Source: an uncultured Pseudomonadota bacterium (GTDB lineage Bacteria > Myxococcota_A > UBA796 > SXON01). From it: DNA of 64,000 nt. The stretch covers positions 1 to 64,000 of the forward strand of contig CAIQVJ010000054.1 of the NCBI GenBank assembly GCA_903875225.1, read 5' to 3'. The position numbers and the translations under genes are program-made. Under the pieces are notes generated by a model that searched no databases, was not told the DNA's origin, and was given only the letters and a program-made list of their open reading frames with translations. Below, piece after piece: positions 18,085 to 29,877 of this stretch (the first letter of the stretch is position 1; the number at the start of each line of letters is the position of its first letter).

Positions 18085-19914
18085 TCACTGCGTGCCGACG
18101 ACCAACACGGTCACCCCCGTGCCGTCGTCGAAGTGCCTGTCTACCCGGATGCGCTCGTTGAAGAGCCAGCGGACGAGCGCGAGGCTCTCCCCCTGGTACG
18201 TCTTCTCGTCCACCGCGACGAACGAGAGCCCCCGATCGACCAGGTCACCCACGACCCTGACCCGACGCCCGGAGTCCTCGAACACGTCGGACGAGAGCGA
18301 GCGACCCGTCGTTTGCGGGTCGGACAGGTCGTCGAGCTCGTTGAGCAGCGTCTCGGCCGTCGTGTCATCCGCGATGACCGGGGCCACCGTGCGCAGTCCA
18401 ACCGGCCAGTAGGCGCTGGGCCGGCGGCAGAGCACCTGCAGCCAGAGCTCGTCGGCGCTCGCCAGATCCCGCGAGAGGTCGGCGAACACCGGGAGGTCCG
18501 ACCGATCCGTCCAGTGCTTCGCGCCGCGCCGCCTGGGCAGGAACAGGACGGCGCCGCGCTGCGGCGACTCGGCGATGAAGGTGGCGAACGCCGGCGTGGG
18601 GGGGGTGAAGTGGGGAAGGTGCGCCCGGAACTGCGTCAGAAGCTCCGTGTGCCGCACCGTGGCTACGCAGATCGGCACCGCGATCAGCCAGCGGAGCCAC
18701 TCCGGCCGGAGTCGCGTGAGCCCGATCGCCGCCGCGATGGCCGCAGCCTGGGCCACGGGCATGAGCCAGCGCCGTGGAAAGCGAACGACCGGCGGGGTGA
18801 AATGGGCGTTGAACCAAACGACCCCCTCAGCGAGCCGGCTTCCGGAAGTGCCCAGCCACCGGTACATCACCTGGGCATTGCCCGGGTGCGCGTTCATGGC
18901 CCACACGAGCGCGAGCAACCCGATCAGCAGCCAGGGCAACGTCCTGCGCGGTCTGAGCACCGCGAGGGCGATCGCCCCAGCCAGCACGTGCCACGGGATG
19001 AACCCCGTGCCGAGCGTGTAGTCCCAGCCGTTCACGCGGCGTGCCTCCCACCCCTGCCACACCTGCAGCGACACCGAGTTCGTCTCCACGTTCTCGTTCG
19101 GGACCGCCAGGGGGAGCCCGGCGTACAGCGTGATCAGCACGACTCCGGAGAGCAGGATCGTGAGCACCACGGGCCACTGCCCGCGCCACCGCCGCCAGTC
19201 GAACACCAGGGGCACGAACGGGGCGCAGAAGATGGCCTGGTACGGGCTGTCGATGGCGACCACCCCGAACAGCACTCCTGCCAGGAGGCCCCAGCCCAAC
19301 CTCGCCAGGCGGGCCCCCGTGGGCGTCCATCGCGCGGAGTACAGGGCCGCCAGCGCCACCGGAACCGGCCACCACGCGACGAATTCCGCGGTCCCGTCGG
19401 TGATGGCCAGAAAGAGCATCGGCTGTACGAGCATCCCCGTTCCGGCCAGCAGCGCGGCGGCGGGGCTGCGAGTGATCCGCCAGGCGAGGAAGGCGGAGCC
19501 GAGGCCGGCGCTCGCCCACACGCACACGATCCACACGTCGTAGCCGACGACCGGCCCGAACAGCCCCACCAGGGGAGACCCGAGGAGCAGCGAGATCTCG
19601 GGCAGCAGGAGGATCTTCACGCCCGCCGGGAAGCCGATCCTGTCGGTCCATATCGGCGAGCAAGGGAGCGCCTGCCAGGTATGGTCGAGCCCCCACGCCG
19701 CGCGGATCACGTCGGTCGCCGGTGCACCTATCAGCGCCCCCGCGTGCAGTGCCGGCCACGCGTACCACAGCACGACCAGCAGGATCGAGAGCCCGACAAC
19801 CCCAAGCTGCAGCGGGACGCTCCGGGCCTGGATCGCGCCCAAAAACCTCTGGCGGACATCAGCGGAGCGCGTGGGGGGCACGGGCACAGGTATCAAGCTG
19901 TGGGGCTCATCCAC
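18085..19914 (-). CDS. polytopic membrane protein, possible GT-C glycosyltransferase
   Basis: 609 residues, GTG start. A cytosolic N-terminus of about 35 residues leads into a helix (LGVVGLSILLVVLWYAWPAL) and then roughly ten more spans through about residue 410. A soluble C-terminal domain of about 200 residues follows (from TELLTQFRAHLPHF). The first loop has an acidic residue after the first span (GAPATDVIRAAWGLDH), which vaguely recalls the Asp in the first loop of GT-C mannosyltransferases; that assignment is tentative. Its stop lies in the same reading frame as the downstream repeat lipoprotein, 45 bases ahead of that gene's CTG. Function otherwise unknown. Confidence 0.6.
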   Translation of the reverse strand: MDEPHSLIPVPVPPTRSADVRQRFLGAIQARSVPLQLGVVGLSILLVVLWYAWPALHAGALIGAPATDVIRAAWGLDHTWQALPCSPIWTDRIGFPAGVKILLLPEISLLLGSPLVGLFGPVVGYDVWIVCVWASAGLGSAFLAWRITRSPAAALLAGTGMLVQPMLFLAITDGTAEFVAWWPVPVALAALYSARWTPTGARLARLGWGLLAGVLFGVVAIDSPYQAIFCAPFVPLVFDWRRWRGQWPVVLTILLSGVVLITLYAGLPLAVPNENVETNSVSLQVWQGWEARRVNGWDYTLGTGFIPWHVLAGAIALAVLRPRRTLPWLLIGLLALVWAMNAHPGNAQVMYRWLGTSGSRLAEGVVWFNAHFTPPVVRFPRRWLMPVAQAAAIAAAIGLTRLRPEWLRWLIAVPICVATVRHTELLTQFRAHLPHFTPPTPAFATFIAESPQRGAVLFLPRRRGAKHWTDRSDLPVFADLSRDLASADELWLQVLCRRPSAYWPVGLRTVAPVIADDTTAETLLNELDDLSDPQTTGRSLSSDVFEDSGRRVRVVGDLVDRGLSFVAVDEKTYQGESLALVRWLFNERIRVDRHFDDGTGVTVLVVGTQ

Positions 19915-19957
19915 GGGAGCGCGTGCCTCGCGTGACCCGCCCGCCGGCCGCTGCCCC

Positions 19958-20809
19958 TCACTCGGGGTCCGCGTGGATCAACACCTTCGTAGCCGGACCC
20001 ACCACCGCCTGGATGCGGTCCCTGAGCACGAGGAAGAGGTCGTGCACCTGTCGCGTGGTCGTCTCTCCCGCGACGACGACGTGGAAGTCCACGTGGGGGA
20101 CGCGGCCGCCCCGGGTCCGGAAGTCGTGGTAGCCGCGGATCCCGTCGCACCCGTCGAGGATGGAGCGGATCCTGCCGGTGGTCTCGACGTCCAGACTGGT
20201 GTCCATGACCACGTCGAAGCCCTCACGCACGATCAGGAAGCTGGACCGGATCATCGAGAGGGCGATCAGGATGGAGATCACCGTGTCCACGAGCGGCTCC
20301 CCGGTGAGCCAACCCAGCGCGAGCGAGACCAGCACGCCGACGTTCACCCACACGTCGGTCATGTAGTGCATCGCATCGGACTTCACGACGAGGCTGCCTG
20401 TCTCCTTCGCGACCTTGCGGAGGTGCAGGACCGTTCCGAACGTGAGGATCAGCACCGGGACCATCACGGCGACGCCGAGCGCCGAGTCGTGGCTCACCTC
20501 GCCCAGCATCGCCTTGTGCACGGACTCGTACACGATGAACATGGCGGCCGCGAACACGAAGCCCCCCTCGAACATCGCCCCCAGCCCCTCGATCTTGTGG
20601 TGCCCGTAGTTGTGGTCGTCGTCAGGCTCGGACGCCGACACGTGCACGACCACGAGGTTCGCGATCGAGACGAAGAGATCGCCGAGCGAGTCCACGCCGG
20701 AGGAGATCATCGACATGTTCGCCGTGATCACCCCCGCCGTGAACTTCGCGAGCGTGCCCACGATGGACGTGGCGATGGCGATCTGTATCGCGCGTACTTC
20801 CCGACTCAT
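19958..20809 (-). CDS. cation diffusion facilitator (CDF) metal exporter
   Basis: 283 residues from the ATG at 20809 (an upstream ATG at 20848 would add 13 residues). Six membrane helices, then a C-terminal cytoplasmic domain from about 200. The transport site in helix 2 is DSLGD and in helix 5 is HYMTD, i.e. the DxxxD / HxxxD arrangement of FieF-type exporters that carry Zn(II) or Fe(II) by proton antiport. The His-rich loop (DDDHNYGHHK) after helix 2 is typical. The C-terminal domain contains HVDFHVVV, in line with the metal-sensing ferredoxin-like fold. The isolated context gives no clue to its regulation. Confidence 0.9.
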   Translation of the reverse strand: MSREVRAIQIAIATSIVGTLAKFTAGVITANMSMISSGVDSLGDLFVSIANLVVVHVSASEPDDDHNYGHHKIEGLGAMFEGGFVFAAAMFIVYESVHKAMLGEVSHDSALGVAVMVPVLILTFGTVLHLRKVAKETGSLVVKSDAMHYMTDVWVNVGVLVSLALGWLTGEPLVDTVISILIALSMIRSSFLIVREGFDVVMDTSLDVETTGRIRSILDGCDGIRGYHDFRTRGGRVPHVDFHVVVAGETTTRQVHDLFLVLRDRIQAVVGPATKVLIHADPE

Positions 20810-20878
20810 GCGACGCAATAGCTGCGCGCGGCCCACCCAACAAGGCACTGAATGACCGATGGAGGCGCCGGCAGGGCC

Positions 20879-21499
20879 TCAGCGCACGGTGAACGTGCCC
20901 GTGGCCGTGGCATGGGGATGATCGAAGCCCACGGTGTAGGTGTACAGGTCCGCCGGGTGCGGACCGATCTCCACCCCTTCCTCGAGCGTGCCGCCGGTCG
21001 GCACCGTGCGGGTGGTGGACACTCCGTCACACGACGAGGCCACCCCCTCGCCCATCCCCGAGGAGGCGGTGATGGCCACCGAAGCGAGCATGGTGTTGCT
21101 GCAGCGTGTGCGGAACGACATGTCGGCCGCGCAGGTGTTGGTGACGATGCCGAAGATGTACAGGTCATCGCCCGGCGCCCACGTGGTGCTCACGGTGCCA
21201 TGCGAGTCGCGGGTCTCCGCCGTCCAGACGAGGTCGGTGGCCGCGCAGGGCGTGGTGCTGGTGTCGTGGGGACCCGTGTCCGTGTCGGTGTCGGAGTCGG
21301 TGTCCGAGTCGGCATCGGTGTCCGAGTCCGCATCGGTGTCCGAGTCCGCGTCGGTGTCCGTGTCCGCGTCGGTGTCCGAATCCGCGTCGGTGTCGGAATC
21401 CGTGTCCGTGTCGGCGCTGTCGGCGGAGTCCGAGTGGGCAGGGATGCAGGCGGGGAGCGCCAGGGCGACGGCGAGGGGCAGCAGGGAGAGGATTCGCAC
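20879..21499 (-). CDS. lipoprotein with long Asp-Ser/Thr/Ala repeat linker
   Basis: 206 residues from the GTG at 21499 (GGAG upstream), giving the signal RILSLLPLAVALALPAC with Cys near residue 18. The frame is open to 21592, but that start would bury the signal. Immediately after Cys comes a 55-residue tract of alternating Asp with Ser, Thr or Ala, then a C-terminal domain of about 125 residues with paired cysteines (TPCAATDLVW, TNTCAADMSFRTRC, SSCDGVS). The C-terminal domain is predicted to be beta-rich (TYTVGFDHPHATATGTFTVR). The tract probably acts as an extended acidic tether that holds the domain away from the membrane. Family not recognised. Confidence 0.65.
   Translation of the reverse strand: MRILSLLPLAVALALPACIPAHSDSADSADTDTDSDTDADSDTDADTDTDADSDTDADSDTDADSDTDSDTDTDTGPHDTSTTPCAATDLVWTAETRDSHGTVSTTWAPGDDLYIFGIVTNTCAADMSFRTRCSNTMLASVAITASSGMGEGVASSCDGVSTTRTVPTGGTLEEGVEIGPHPADLYTYTVGFDHPHATATGTFTVR
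21276..21431. repeat. 18-bp-type tandem repeat coding the Asp-rich linker
   Basis: About 155 bases made of variants of TCCGAGTCCGCATCGGTG and shorter GTGTCCGT units (plus-strand view). It encodes Asp-Ser-Asp-Thr-Asp-Ala motifs of the lipoprotein. Such repeats can vary in copy number by slippage without breaking the frame because units are multiples of three. Confidence 0.8.
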
Positions 21500-21599
21500 G
21501 AGGACTCCGCGAGGAAGGGGTACCGTCACCCAGCGGGGCTGGGCGGCCGCAGCGTAGCCGGAATCCGGCCGACCCGCGAGCCGCAGCGACACGTGGCGC

Positions 21600-22265
21600 C
21601 TAGAACCTCGGGATCCGCCGGGCCGCCTCGATCGTGATCGCGAACGACAGCTTCGATTGCCCCAGACGTCGCTCGGTGAACACGATCGGCACCTCGCCTA
21701 CGTGAGCACCGAGGCGGTGGGCCGCCAGGGTGGTCTCCACCTGGAACGCGTACCCATCGCACTCGAGTGGCTGCGCGAGCACGCGCCCGAGCAGGTCGGC
21801 ACGCCAGCACTTGAACCCTCCGGTCAGGTCGCGGACCGGCACGCCGAGCCAGAGCCGCGCGTAAAGGCTGCCTCCCCGAGAGAGCACGCGGCGGCCGAGC
21901 CCCCAGTTGCGGGTGCCCCCGCCCGCCACATACCGCGAGCCGATGGTGAGGTCCGAACCCGCCGCGATCAGCCGCGGAACGTCTGCGGGATCGTGCGAGA
22001 AGTCCGCGTCCATCTGCACGATCGGGTCAAATCCGCCCGCCAGCGCCCAGGCGAAGCCGTCGCGGTACGCCGGTCCCAGGCCCCGAACCCCGTGTCGCTC
22101 GATCACCTCGGCGCCCCGGGCCCGAGCCGCTGCCGCGGTGCCGTCCGGCGATGCGTCGTCGACCACGAGCACCGCGAGTCCCAGTGAGGACAACGCGTCC
22201 ACCAGGCGCCCGATGTTCTCCACCTCGTTGAGGGTGGGGACGACGACGATCGGCTTCCTGGTCAC
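21600..22265 (-). CDS. polyprenol-phosphate mannosyltransferase-like GT2
   Basis: 221 residues, GTG start with AGGAG seven bases upstream. GT-A fold of the dolichol-phosphate-mannose synthase type: PTLNEVENIGRLV at 10-22, VVDDASPDGT at about 34-43, QMDADFSHDP near 83-92 (the DxD-like metal site), GSRYVAGGG at about 109-117 and DLTGGFKCWR near 142-151. No membrane anchor is present, as in soluble DPM1. The predicted role is transfer of mannose or a related sugar from GDP-sugar to a polyprenyl phosphate at the cytoplasmic face, making a donor for periplasmic glycosylation, possibly by the GT-C-like protein at 18085. Confidence 0.88.
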   Translation of the reverse strand: MTRKPIVVVPTLNEVENIGRLVDALSSLGLAVLVVDDASPDGTAAAARARGAEVIERHGVRGLGPAYRDGFAWALAGGFDPIVQMDADFSHDPADVPRLIAAGSDLTIGSRYVAGGGTRNWGLGRRVLSRGGSLYARLWLGVPVRDLTGGFKCWRADLLGRVLAQPLECDGYAFQVETTLAAHRLGAHVGEVPIVFTERRLGQSKLSFAITIEAARRIPRF

Positions 22266-22345
22266 GGGCGGCTCCTACCCCGGAAAGTCGCTGCGTGACT
22301 CCCGAGCCTCTCGAATTGCGCCGGGGCGCGAGGTGGCCCCGAGCC

Positions 22346-23950
22346 CTAGAACGTCGCGCCCGCCACCGGAGCGGCGGCACCGGCGTCCGCGCCCGTCATG
22401 CCTGTGAGCCGGGCCTTGTACGTGCCCATCGCCTTCGCGCGCTCGACCGCGGGGCTGCGCAGCGCCTGGCGCAGCGAGTGGATCGCGGCCTTCGCCACGT
22501 TCCCGGCCGGAGCCATGTAGTCGCTGGTCATCACGTCCACGACGCGTCGGTCGATCAGCAACTTGAGCAGCGGGTGCGGGAAGCGCCCCGACCGCGCGAG
22601 GAACAACAGCGTGTTGGTGTAGCTGTCGTGCCGCTCGAAGAACATGCGGTCGTAGATCTCGGCCTTCTCGTCGTTCACGAGGCCGTCACGCGCTGCGAGC
22701 GTGTGCAACGAGGTGCCCGGGTAGTAGATGACCGAGAACACCTGGAGCCGGTAGGGCTTCGGCAGATCGGAGATCAACCGGAGGGTGTCGAGCTTGTCCT
22801 CGATGGTCTCGTACGCGAGATCGTAGATGATGTCGTACTGCGGAGGAGCGGTCCGATCGGCGAACTTGGTGATGATCTCGGCCGACTTGATGATCTTGTC
22901 GTTGCCCATCGTCGAGCGCTTGAAGATCTTCTGCATGCGCTTGGAGCCGTGCTCGACACCCATCTGGATGCTCATCAGCCCGGCGTCCACGAGCGCCTCG
23001 TACTTCTCCTCGGTGATCGTCCCGGGCGAACCGAGCAGGTAGAAGGGGTCGCCGATCTTCGTCTTGTACTGGTGTGCAAAATCGAGCAGGTCGGGCAACG
23101 GGCGGCCGAAGAAGCTGTCGTCCGAGAACCACACGAAGTTGATGAACGGGTACTCGCGCTTGATGTCCTCGAGCTCACCGATCACGTGGGCGGTCGAGCG
23201 GAACCGGACGTAGCGCTGGCGCTTGTACAGGTCGCGGTAGAAGCTGTTGCCGCAGTAGGTGCACGCGTGCGGGCACCCGCGGCCCGTCATGGTCTGGTAG
23301 CCGGTGCGCCCGAACATGCGGCTGACCGTGCCGTTGTGCAGGTACCGACGCAGCAGATCCTTCGTGACCGGGAGGATCTGGCCCTCGAAGAGGATGTGGT
23401 GGTCGTCGCGCGAGAAGTCGGGCGCCGGGTAGCGATCCAGCTCCTGCTCGAGCGAGCCCGGCGCGTTGCGGATGACGTCCGTGCCCTTGCGCCAGACGAG
23501 CGACTTGATGCTGTGCAGGTTGTTCTTGTCGCCGTTCTCGAGCTTTGCGCAGAGGTCGAGCATCAGGTCCTCGGCATCGCCGATGGCCACGTACTCGGCC
23601 TGCTTCGCGCACTCGTCCGGGCGAACCGAGGGATGGAACCCGCCCCACACCACCGGGATGCCGAGCTTCTCCTGGATCGCCTTCGTGATCTGGCGGGAGG
23701 AGTCGTAGTAGTGGGTCATGAGCGTGATGCCGACGAGCTGGGAGTCCTTCACCAGCTCCAGCATCTCGTCGATCACCTGCGGGCTGTACCGCTCCTCGGA
23801 CATGCGGACGTGTACGCTCTCCCCGTCGCCCGCGAAGTCGGGCATGCAGATCACCTGGGTCTGGTGGCCGGCCTCGCGCAAGGTGGCCGAGATCGAGCGC
23901 AAGCCGTAGTTGGTGATGTCCGGGTAGGGGCTGATCAGCGAGACTTTCAT
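22346..23950 (-). CDS. B12-binding-type radical SAM protein
   Basis: 534 residues, ATG start with GGAG upstream. An N-terminal cobalamin-binding-like Rossmann domain (about 1-145; NYGLRSISATLREAGH and VVWGGFHPS) lacks the DxHxxG histidine, as in BchE-like members. A radical SAM domain (about 215-420) has the iron-sulfur motif CPHACTYC (Cys 226, 230, 233). An extended C-terminal region follows. Such enzymes catalyse methylations, cyclisations or other radical reactions on lipids, porphyrins or secondary metabolites; the substrate cannot be assigned. It is flanked by the GT2 gene and the EEP gene on the same strand but is separated from both by about 80 bases. Confidence 0.9.
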   Translation of the reverse strand: MKVSLISPYPDITNYGLRSISATLREAGHQTQVICMPDFAGDGESVHVRMSEERYSPQVIDEMLELVKDSQLVGITLMTHYYDSSRQITKAIQEKLGIPVVWGGFHPSVRPDECAKQAEYVAIGDAEDLMLDLCAKLENGDKNNLHSIKSLVWRKGTDVIRNAPGSLEQELDRYPAPDFSRDDHHILFEGQILPVTKDLLRRYLHNGTVSRMFGRTGYQTMTGRGCPHACTYCGNSFYRDLYKRQRYVRFRSTAHVIGELEDIKREYPFINFVWFSDDSFFGRPLPDLLDFAHQYKTKIGDPFYLLGSPGTITEEKYEALVDAGLMSIQMGVEHGSKRMQKIFKRSTMGNDKIIKSAEIITKFADRTAPPQYDIIYDLAYETIEDKLDTLRLISDLPKPYRLQVFSVIYYPGTSLHTLAARDGLVNDEKAEIYDRMFFERHDSYTNTLLFLARSGRFPHPLLKLLIDRRVVDVMTSDYMAPAGNVAKAAIHSLRQALRSPAVERAKAMGTYKARLTGMTGADAGAAAPVAGATF

Positions 23951-24036
23951 CCGTTCTCCGAGTGGTACTTACATGGCATGACACACAGCGATCGTCTACC
24001 TCTCGTCGCCGTGAACCCCCAGATTCGGTGAGATCG

Positions 24037-25011
24037 TCAGCGGGTTTTGGGGGCGATCCGGAGCCGTGCGAGCACCGGCCAGTGATCCGAGAGCCAGGCC
24101 GGGACCTCCACGACGCGGTGGTGCTCGATGCTCACGCCACGGCTCACGAACAGGTGGTCGAGCGTGCGGTCCGGGCGGGGAGCACCCGGTGGCAGGTAGG
24201 TGTGTTCACCGAGCCCCGGCACACGGTCAGCCACGTCGGTGAGCCGCCCGATCACGTCTTCCAGGTACTCCCCGGCATCCTTGCCCAGCCGCGTGCGGTC
24301 GTCGCCCGGGGCGAGCAGGTTGAGGTCTCCCCCGAGCACGAACGGGTCGTCCACACAGCTCTCCATCCAGCGCCGGATCACGTCGACCTGTCGGCCCATC
24401 GTGCCATCCCCGCGGGAGAAGGCCGACAGGTGGGTGACGGCGACGTGCAGGCGGCGGCCATCGGCGAGCGGGAGGGCGCTCGTGAGCAGGGCGCGGTGAA
24501 GGTTGAACGCGCGCCTCAGCGGCGGCTCCTGCAGACCCGGGAGGGCGATGCGACGCGTGGTACCCAGCGCGCAACGGGCGACGATCGCTTCGTGGAGATC
24601 GATGCGACCGAGGGGATGCGGGATCGGGTGGGGAACGAACAGTGACCGGTAGTAGGGCGTGGAGACCCAGTTCTCCCAGCCCTCGACAAAGGTCGCGAGC
24701 TGATCGATCCGCCCCGTGCGCGCGCTGTCCCGGTCCACCTCCTGCAGCAGGGCGATGTCCAGCCCTGCAGCGCGTTGCTCGTTCAGCACGCGCTGGATCG
24801 CTGCCATCCCGTCGCGGACGTTCTCGGGGGTCGGGGACGTGTCCGGCCCGCCGTCGTAGAAGTAGTGCTGCCGCCGCGTGCCCGCGAACTGCAGGTTCCA
24901 CGTGAGCACAGTGAGGGGCAGGGCCGGATCGTGCGGACGAGCAGGCGCGCGTTGCACCACGGGCTCGGCCCGCTCGGATGGGGGCAGCCAGTTCCACAGG
25001 CGCAGCAGCAC
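24037..25011 (-). CDS. endonuclease/exonuclease/phosphatase (EEP) family protein
   Basis: 324 residues, GTG start with AGGA five bases upstream, seven bases after the preceding stop. EEP motifs in order: LTWNLQF near 35-41 (metal Asn), LLQEVDRD near 93-100 (metal Glu), VTHLSAF near 192-198, GGDLNLLAPGD near 226-236, DHLFVS and LSDHWPVLARL at the C-terminus (catalytic His). The N-terminal 35 residues are basic/Pro-rich and show no clear signal peptide. The family cleaves phosphodiesters in DNA, phosphoinositides or sphingomyelin. The last gene of the ruvX-ligA string, so a nucleic-acid role is possible but not shown. Confidence 0.85.
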   Translation of the reverse strand: MLLRLWNWLPPSERAEPVVQRAPARPHDPALPLTVLTWNLQFAGTRRQHYFYDGGPDTSPTPENVRDGMAAIQRVLNEQRAAGLDIALLQEVDRDSARTGRIDQLATFVEGWENWVSTPYYRSLFVPHPIPHPLGRIDLHEAIVARCALGTTRRIALPGLQEPPLRRAFNLHRALLTSALPLADGRRLHVAVTHLSAFSRGDGTMGRQVDVIRRWMESCVDDPFVLGGDLNLLAPGDDRTRLGKDAGEYLEDVIGRLTDVADRVPGLGEHTYLPPGAPRPDRTLDHLFVSRGVSIEHHRVVEVPAWLSDHWPVLARLRIAPKTR

Positions 25012-25018
25012 GAAGATC

Positions 25019-25780
25019 CTAGAGCGAGGCTGTCAACCACCCGGTCACACCGATCCGGTACCCGAGTTCGCCGGTGACCCCGACGCTCACCCGGCCGCGC
25101 TTCGTCCACGGCCCGCCGAGCGGGTCGGAGAACATGCGCACCCCGACCACGGCGGAGACCGGGATGAACGGCTTCAGCGCGACCTTGGCGTCACCCTGCA
25201 CGACGCGGGTGAGATCCAGGCACCAGGGCATGGCCTCGACACCCACCCAGCCATCGATGCCCCCGTCGGACTGGCCCGCGCGGAGGACCGCGCCGAGCTC
25301 GAGCTGGTTCCGCCGTGCCTGGTCCGACGTGGTGGGCACCGAGGAGTCCACCGTGTTCGTCGGGCTGGCAGTCTTCGTCGTGTTCGTCGTGTTGGTCTCG
25401 GTGTGCGTGAAGCTGGCCCATCCGTTCAGGCCGAGCGCCGAGCTGAGGGCAACCCCGCCCTTCACGCCGCCCTGGGCACGGAACCCGTCACCCGTGTAGG
25501 TCGCCGCGGCCGTTCCCTCGGTCACGTGGGCGAGCCCGCCGTAGAACCCAAGCTGTGGGATGACCCAGAGCGAGCCCTCGCCGCCCTGCCAGAGCTCCCG
25601 CCGGATCGCCGAACAGGCCTCGCCTGTGCACCCGGGCGAGTGGAGGTACGTCCGATCGGTGCTGAGCACCCCCGTGAGCTCGAACGTGAACGGCACCGGT
25701 TGCAGGCTCGCCGGACTGAGCGGTGCAGCGCTCGCCGTGTGCACCCCGAGCGCGAGTAGACTGACGAGGGCCTGGATCAT
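25019..25780 (-). CDS. exported protein, possible outer-membrane beta-barrel
   Basis: 253 residues from the ATG at 25780, whose ATGA overlaps the stop of the upstream lipoprotein. The signal peptide is IQALVSLLALGVHTASAA with cleavage about residue 19. The mature protein has alternating hydrophobic strands separated by turns (LGFYGGLAHV, FRAQGGVKGGVALSSALGLNGWASF, LGYRIGVTGWLTASL) and a Thr/Asn-rich loop (about 130-150). The final strand ends in an aliphatic residue, not the classical aromatic. Two Cys pairs are visible (PGCTGEACSAI). It is probably a partner of the lipoprotein encoded just upstream; the function is unknown. Confidence 0.6.
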   Translation of the reverse strand: MIQALVSLLALGVHTASAAPLSPASLQPVPFTFELTGVLSTDRTYLHSPGCTGEACSAIRRELWQGGEGSLWVIPQLGFYGGLAHVTEGTAAATYTGDGFRAQGGVKGGVALSSALGLNGWASFTHTETNTTNTTKTASPTNTVDSSVPTTSDQARRNQLELGAVLRAGQSDGGIDGWVGVEAMPWCLDLTRVVQGDAKVALKPFIPVSAVVGVRMFSDPLGGPWTKRGRVSVGVTGELGYRIGVTGWLTASL

Positions 25781-26586
25781 GGGAGCTTCACCGAGACGTC
25801 GTGCTGCCAGCGCGCATTGCTCGCGATGCCGGGCCAGGTGGCCGAGGTGTAGTCGATGTTGGTGGCGCCCTCGAGCGTGACCTCGTCGTCCACCTTGCTG
25901 TCCTCGACGGCATCCTGCCAATGGATCCAGCCGCCGGCCGGTCCAGCGGCTGTGGGAGGTGCCCAGGTGAGCGACGAGTAGGGCTTGTCCCCGTCGATGT
26001 CGAGGTGGTCGCTCTCGGTGGTCGTCGTGGCGTCCATGTTGCCGCTCACATTCGTGACATAGCCGGCGCCGCTCGTGGACCCGGTGTCGGTGGCGGTGTC
26101 CCCGGTGTCCGAGCCGGAGGTGTCGGTGCCGCCCGTGTCCACGCCGGAATCGGCGGCGAACCTGCGAGCCGTCGACTCTGGAGGGTCGCAGCTCAGAATA
26201 TGGAACTCGCCGTCCATCAGGGTGTTGTCGGGCGCCGTGTAGGTGGCGGAGAAGCTGGTCCTCCCCGAATCCGTCACGAGCACCAGCTCACCCTCCGCGC
26301 CGTCGATGCCGACATGCGGGAATGTCCAGGTGTGATCGCCCGATGCACTGGTCTCCACCTGGGCGGCCGTGACCCCGAAGGCCTTCGGCACGGCTCCCTC
26401 GAACACGTAGCTGCTCATGCTGTCCGTCAGACAGGTCTCCGCGACGACGCCCGCCACGCTCAGGAAGATCCGGATCTGGGGTTCGGCGACCTCCATCACG
26501 CGGTCGGCGAGCTTCTCCTCGACAGGTTCGAGGATCGGGGGCTCCACGCACCCGAGGAGCGTGAGCAGGGGGAGGGCGAAAGGCAT
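25777..26586 (-). CDS. lipoprotein with Thr/Ser/Asp-rich mid linker
   Basis: 269 residues, ATG start eight bases after the ligA stop. Signal MPFALPLLTLLGC with the lipid Cys at 13. A helical or mixed region of about 130 residues leads to an acidic linker (DSGVDTGGTDTSGSDTGD, near 142-165), then a second domain (about 170-269) with WTFPHV-like and Trp-rich strands (SSLTWAPPTAAGPAGGWIHW). The overlap with the downstream exported protein indicates paired expression. Not recognised. Placement directly behind ligA is unusual for an envelope protein. Confidence 0.65.
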   Translation of the reverse strand: MPFALPLLTLLGCVEPPILEPVEEKLADRVMEVAEPQIRIFLSVAGVVAETCLTDSMSSYVFEGAVPKAFGVTAAQVETSASGDHTWTFPHVGIDGAEGELVLVTDSGRTSFSATYTAPDNTLMDGEFHILSCDPPESTARRFAADSGVDTGGTDTSGSDTGDTATDTGSTSGAGYVTNVSGNMDATTTTESDHLDIDGDKPYSSLTWAPPTAAGPAGGWIHWQDAVEDSKVDDEVTLEGATNIDYTSATWPGIASNARWQHDVSVKLP

Positions 26587-26594
26587 GCCGCCGT

Positions 26595-29839
<3,245 letters not shown>

Positions 29840-29877
29840 CGGGGGCTGGTAACCGCCGTGCCCGACAATCGCCCCGG

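Noticed and set aside
15166..19935. Long plus-strand frames opposite the repeat lipoprotein and the membrane protein
   Set aside because: They mirror the repeats of the opposite gene and lack any recognisable fold.
21276..21431. CRISPR-like array
   Set aside because: The repeats are contiguous, in frame and code for an Asp-rich linker; no spacers of constant length and no cas gene.
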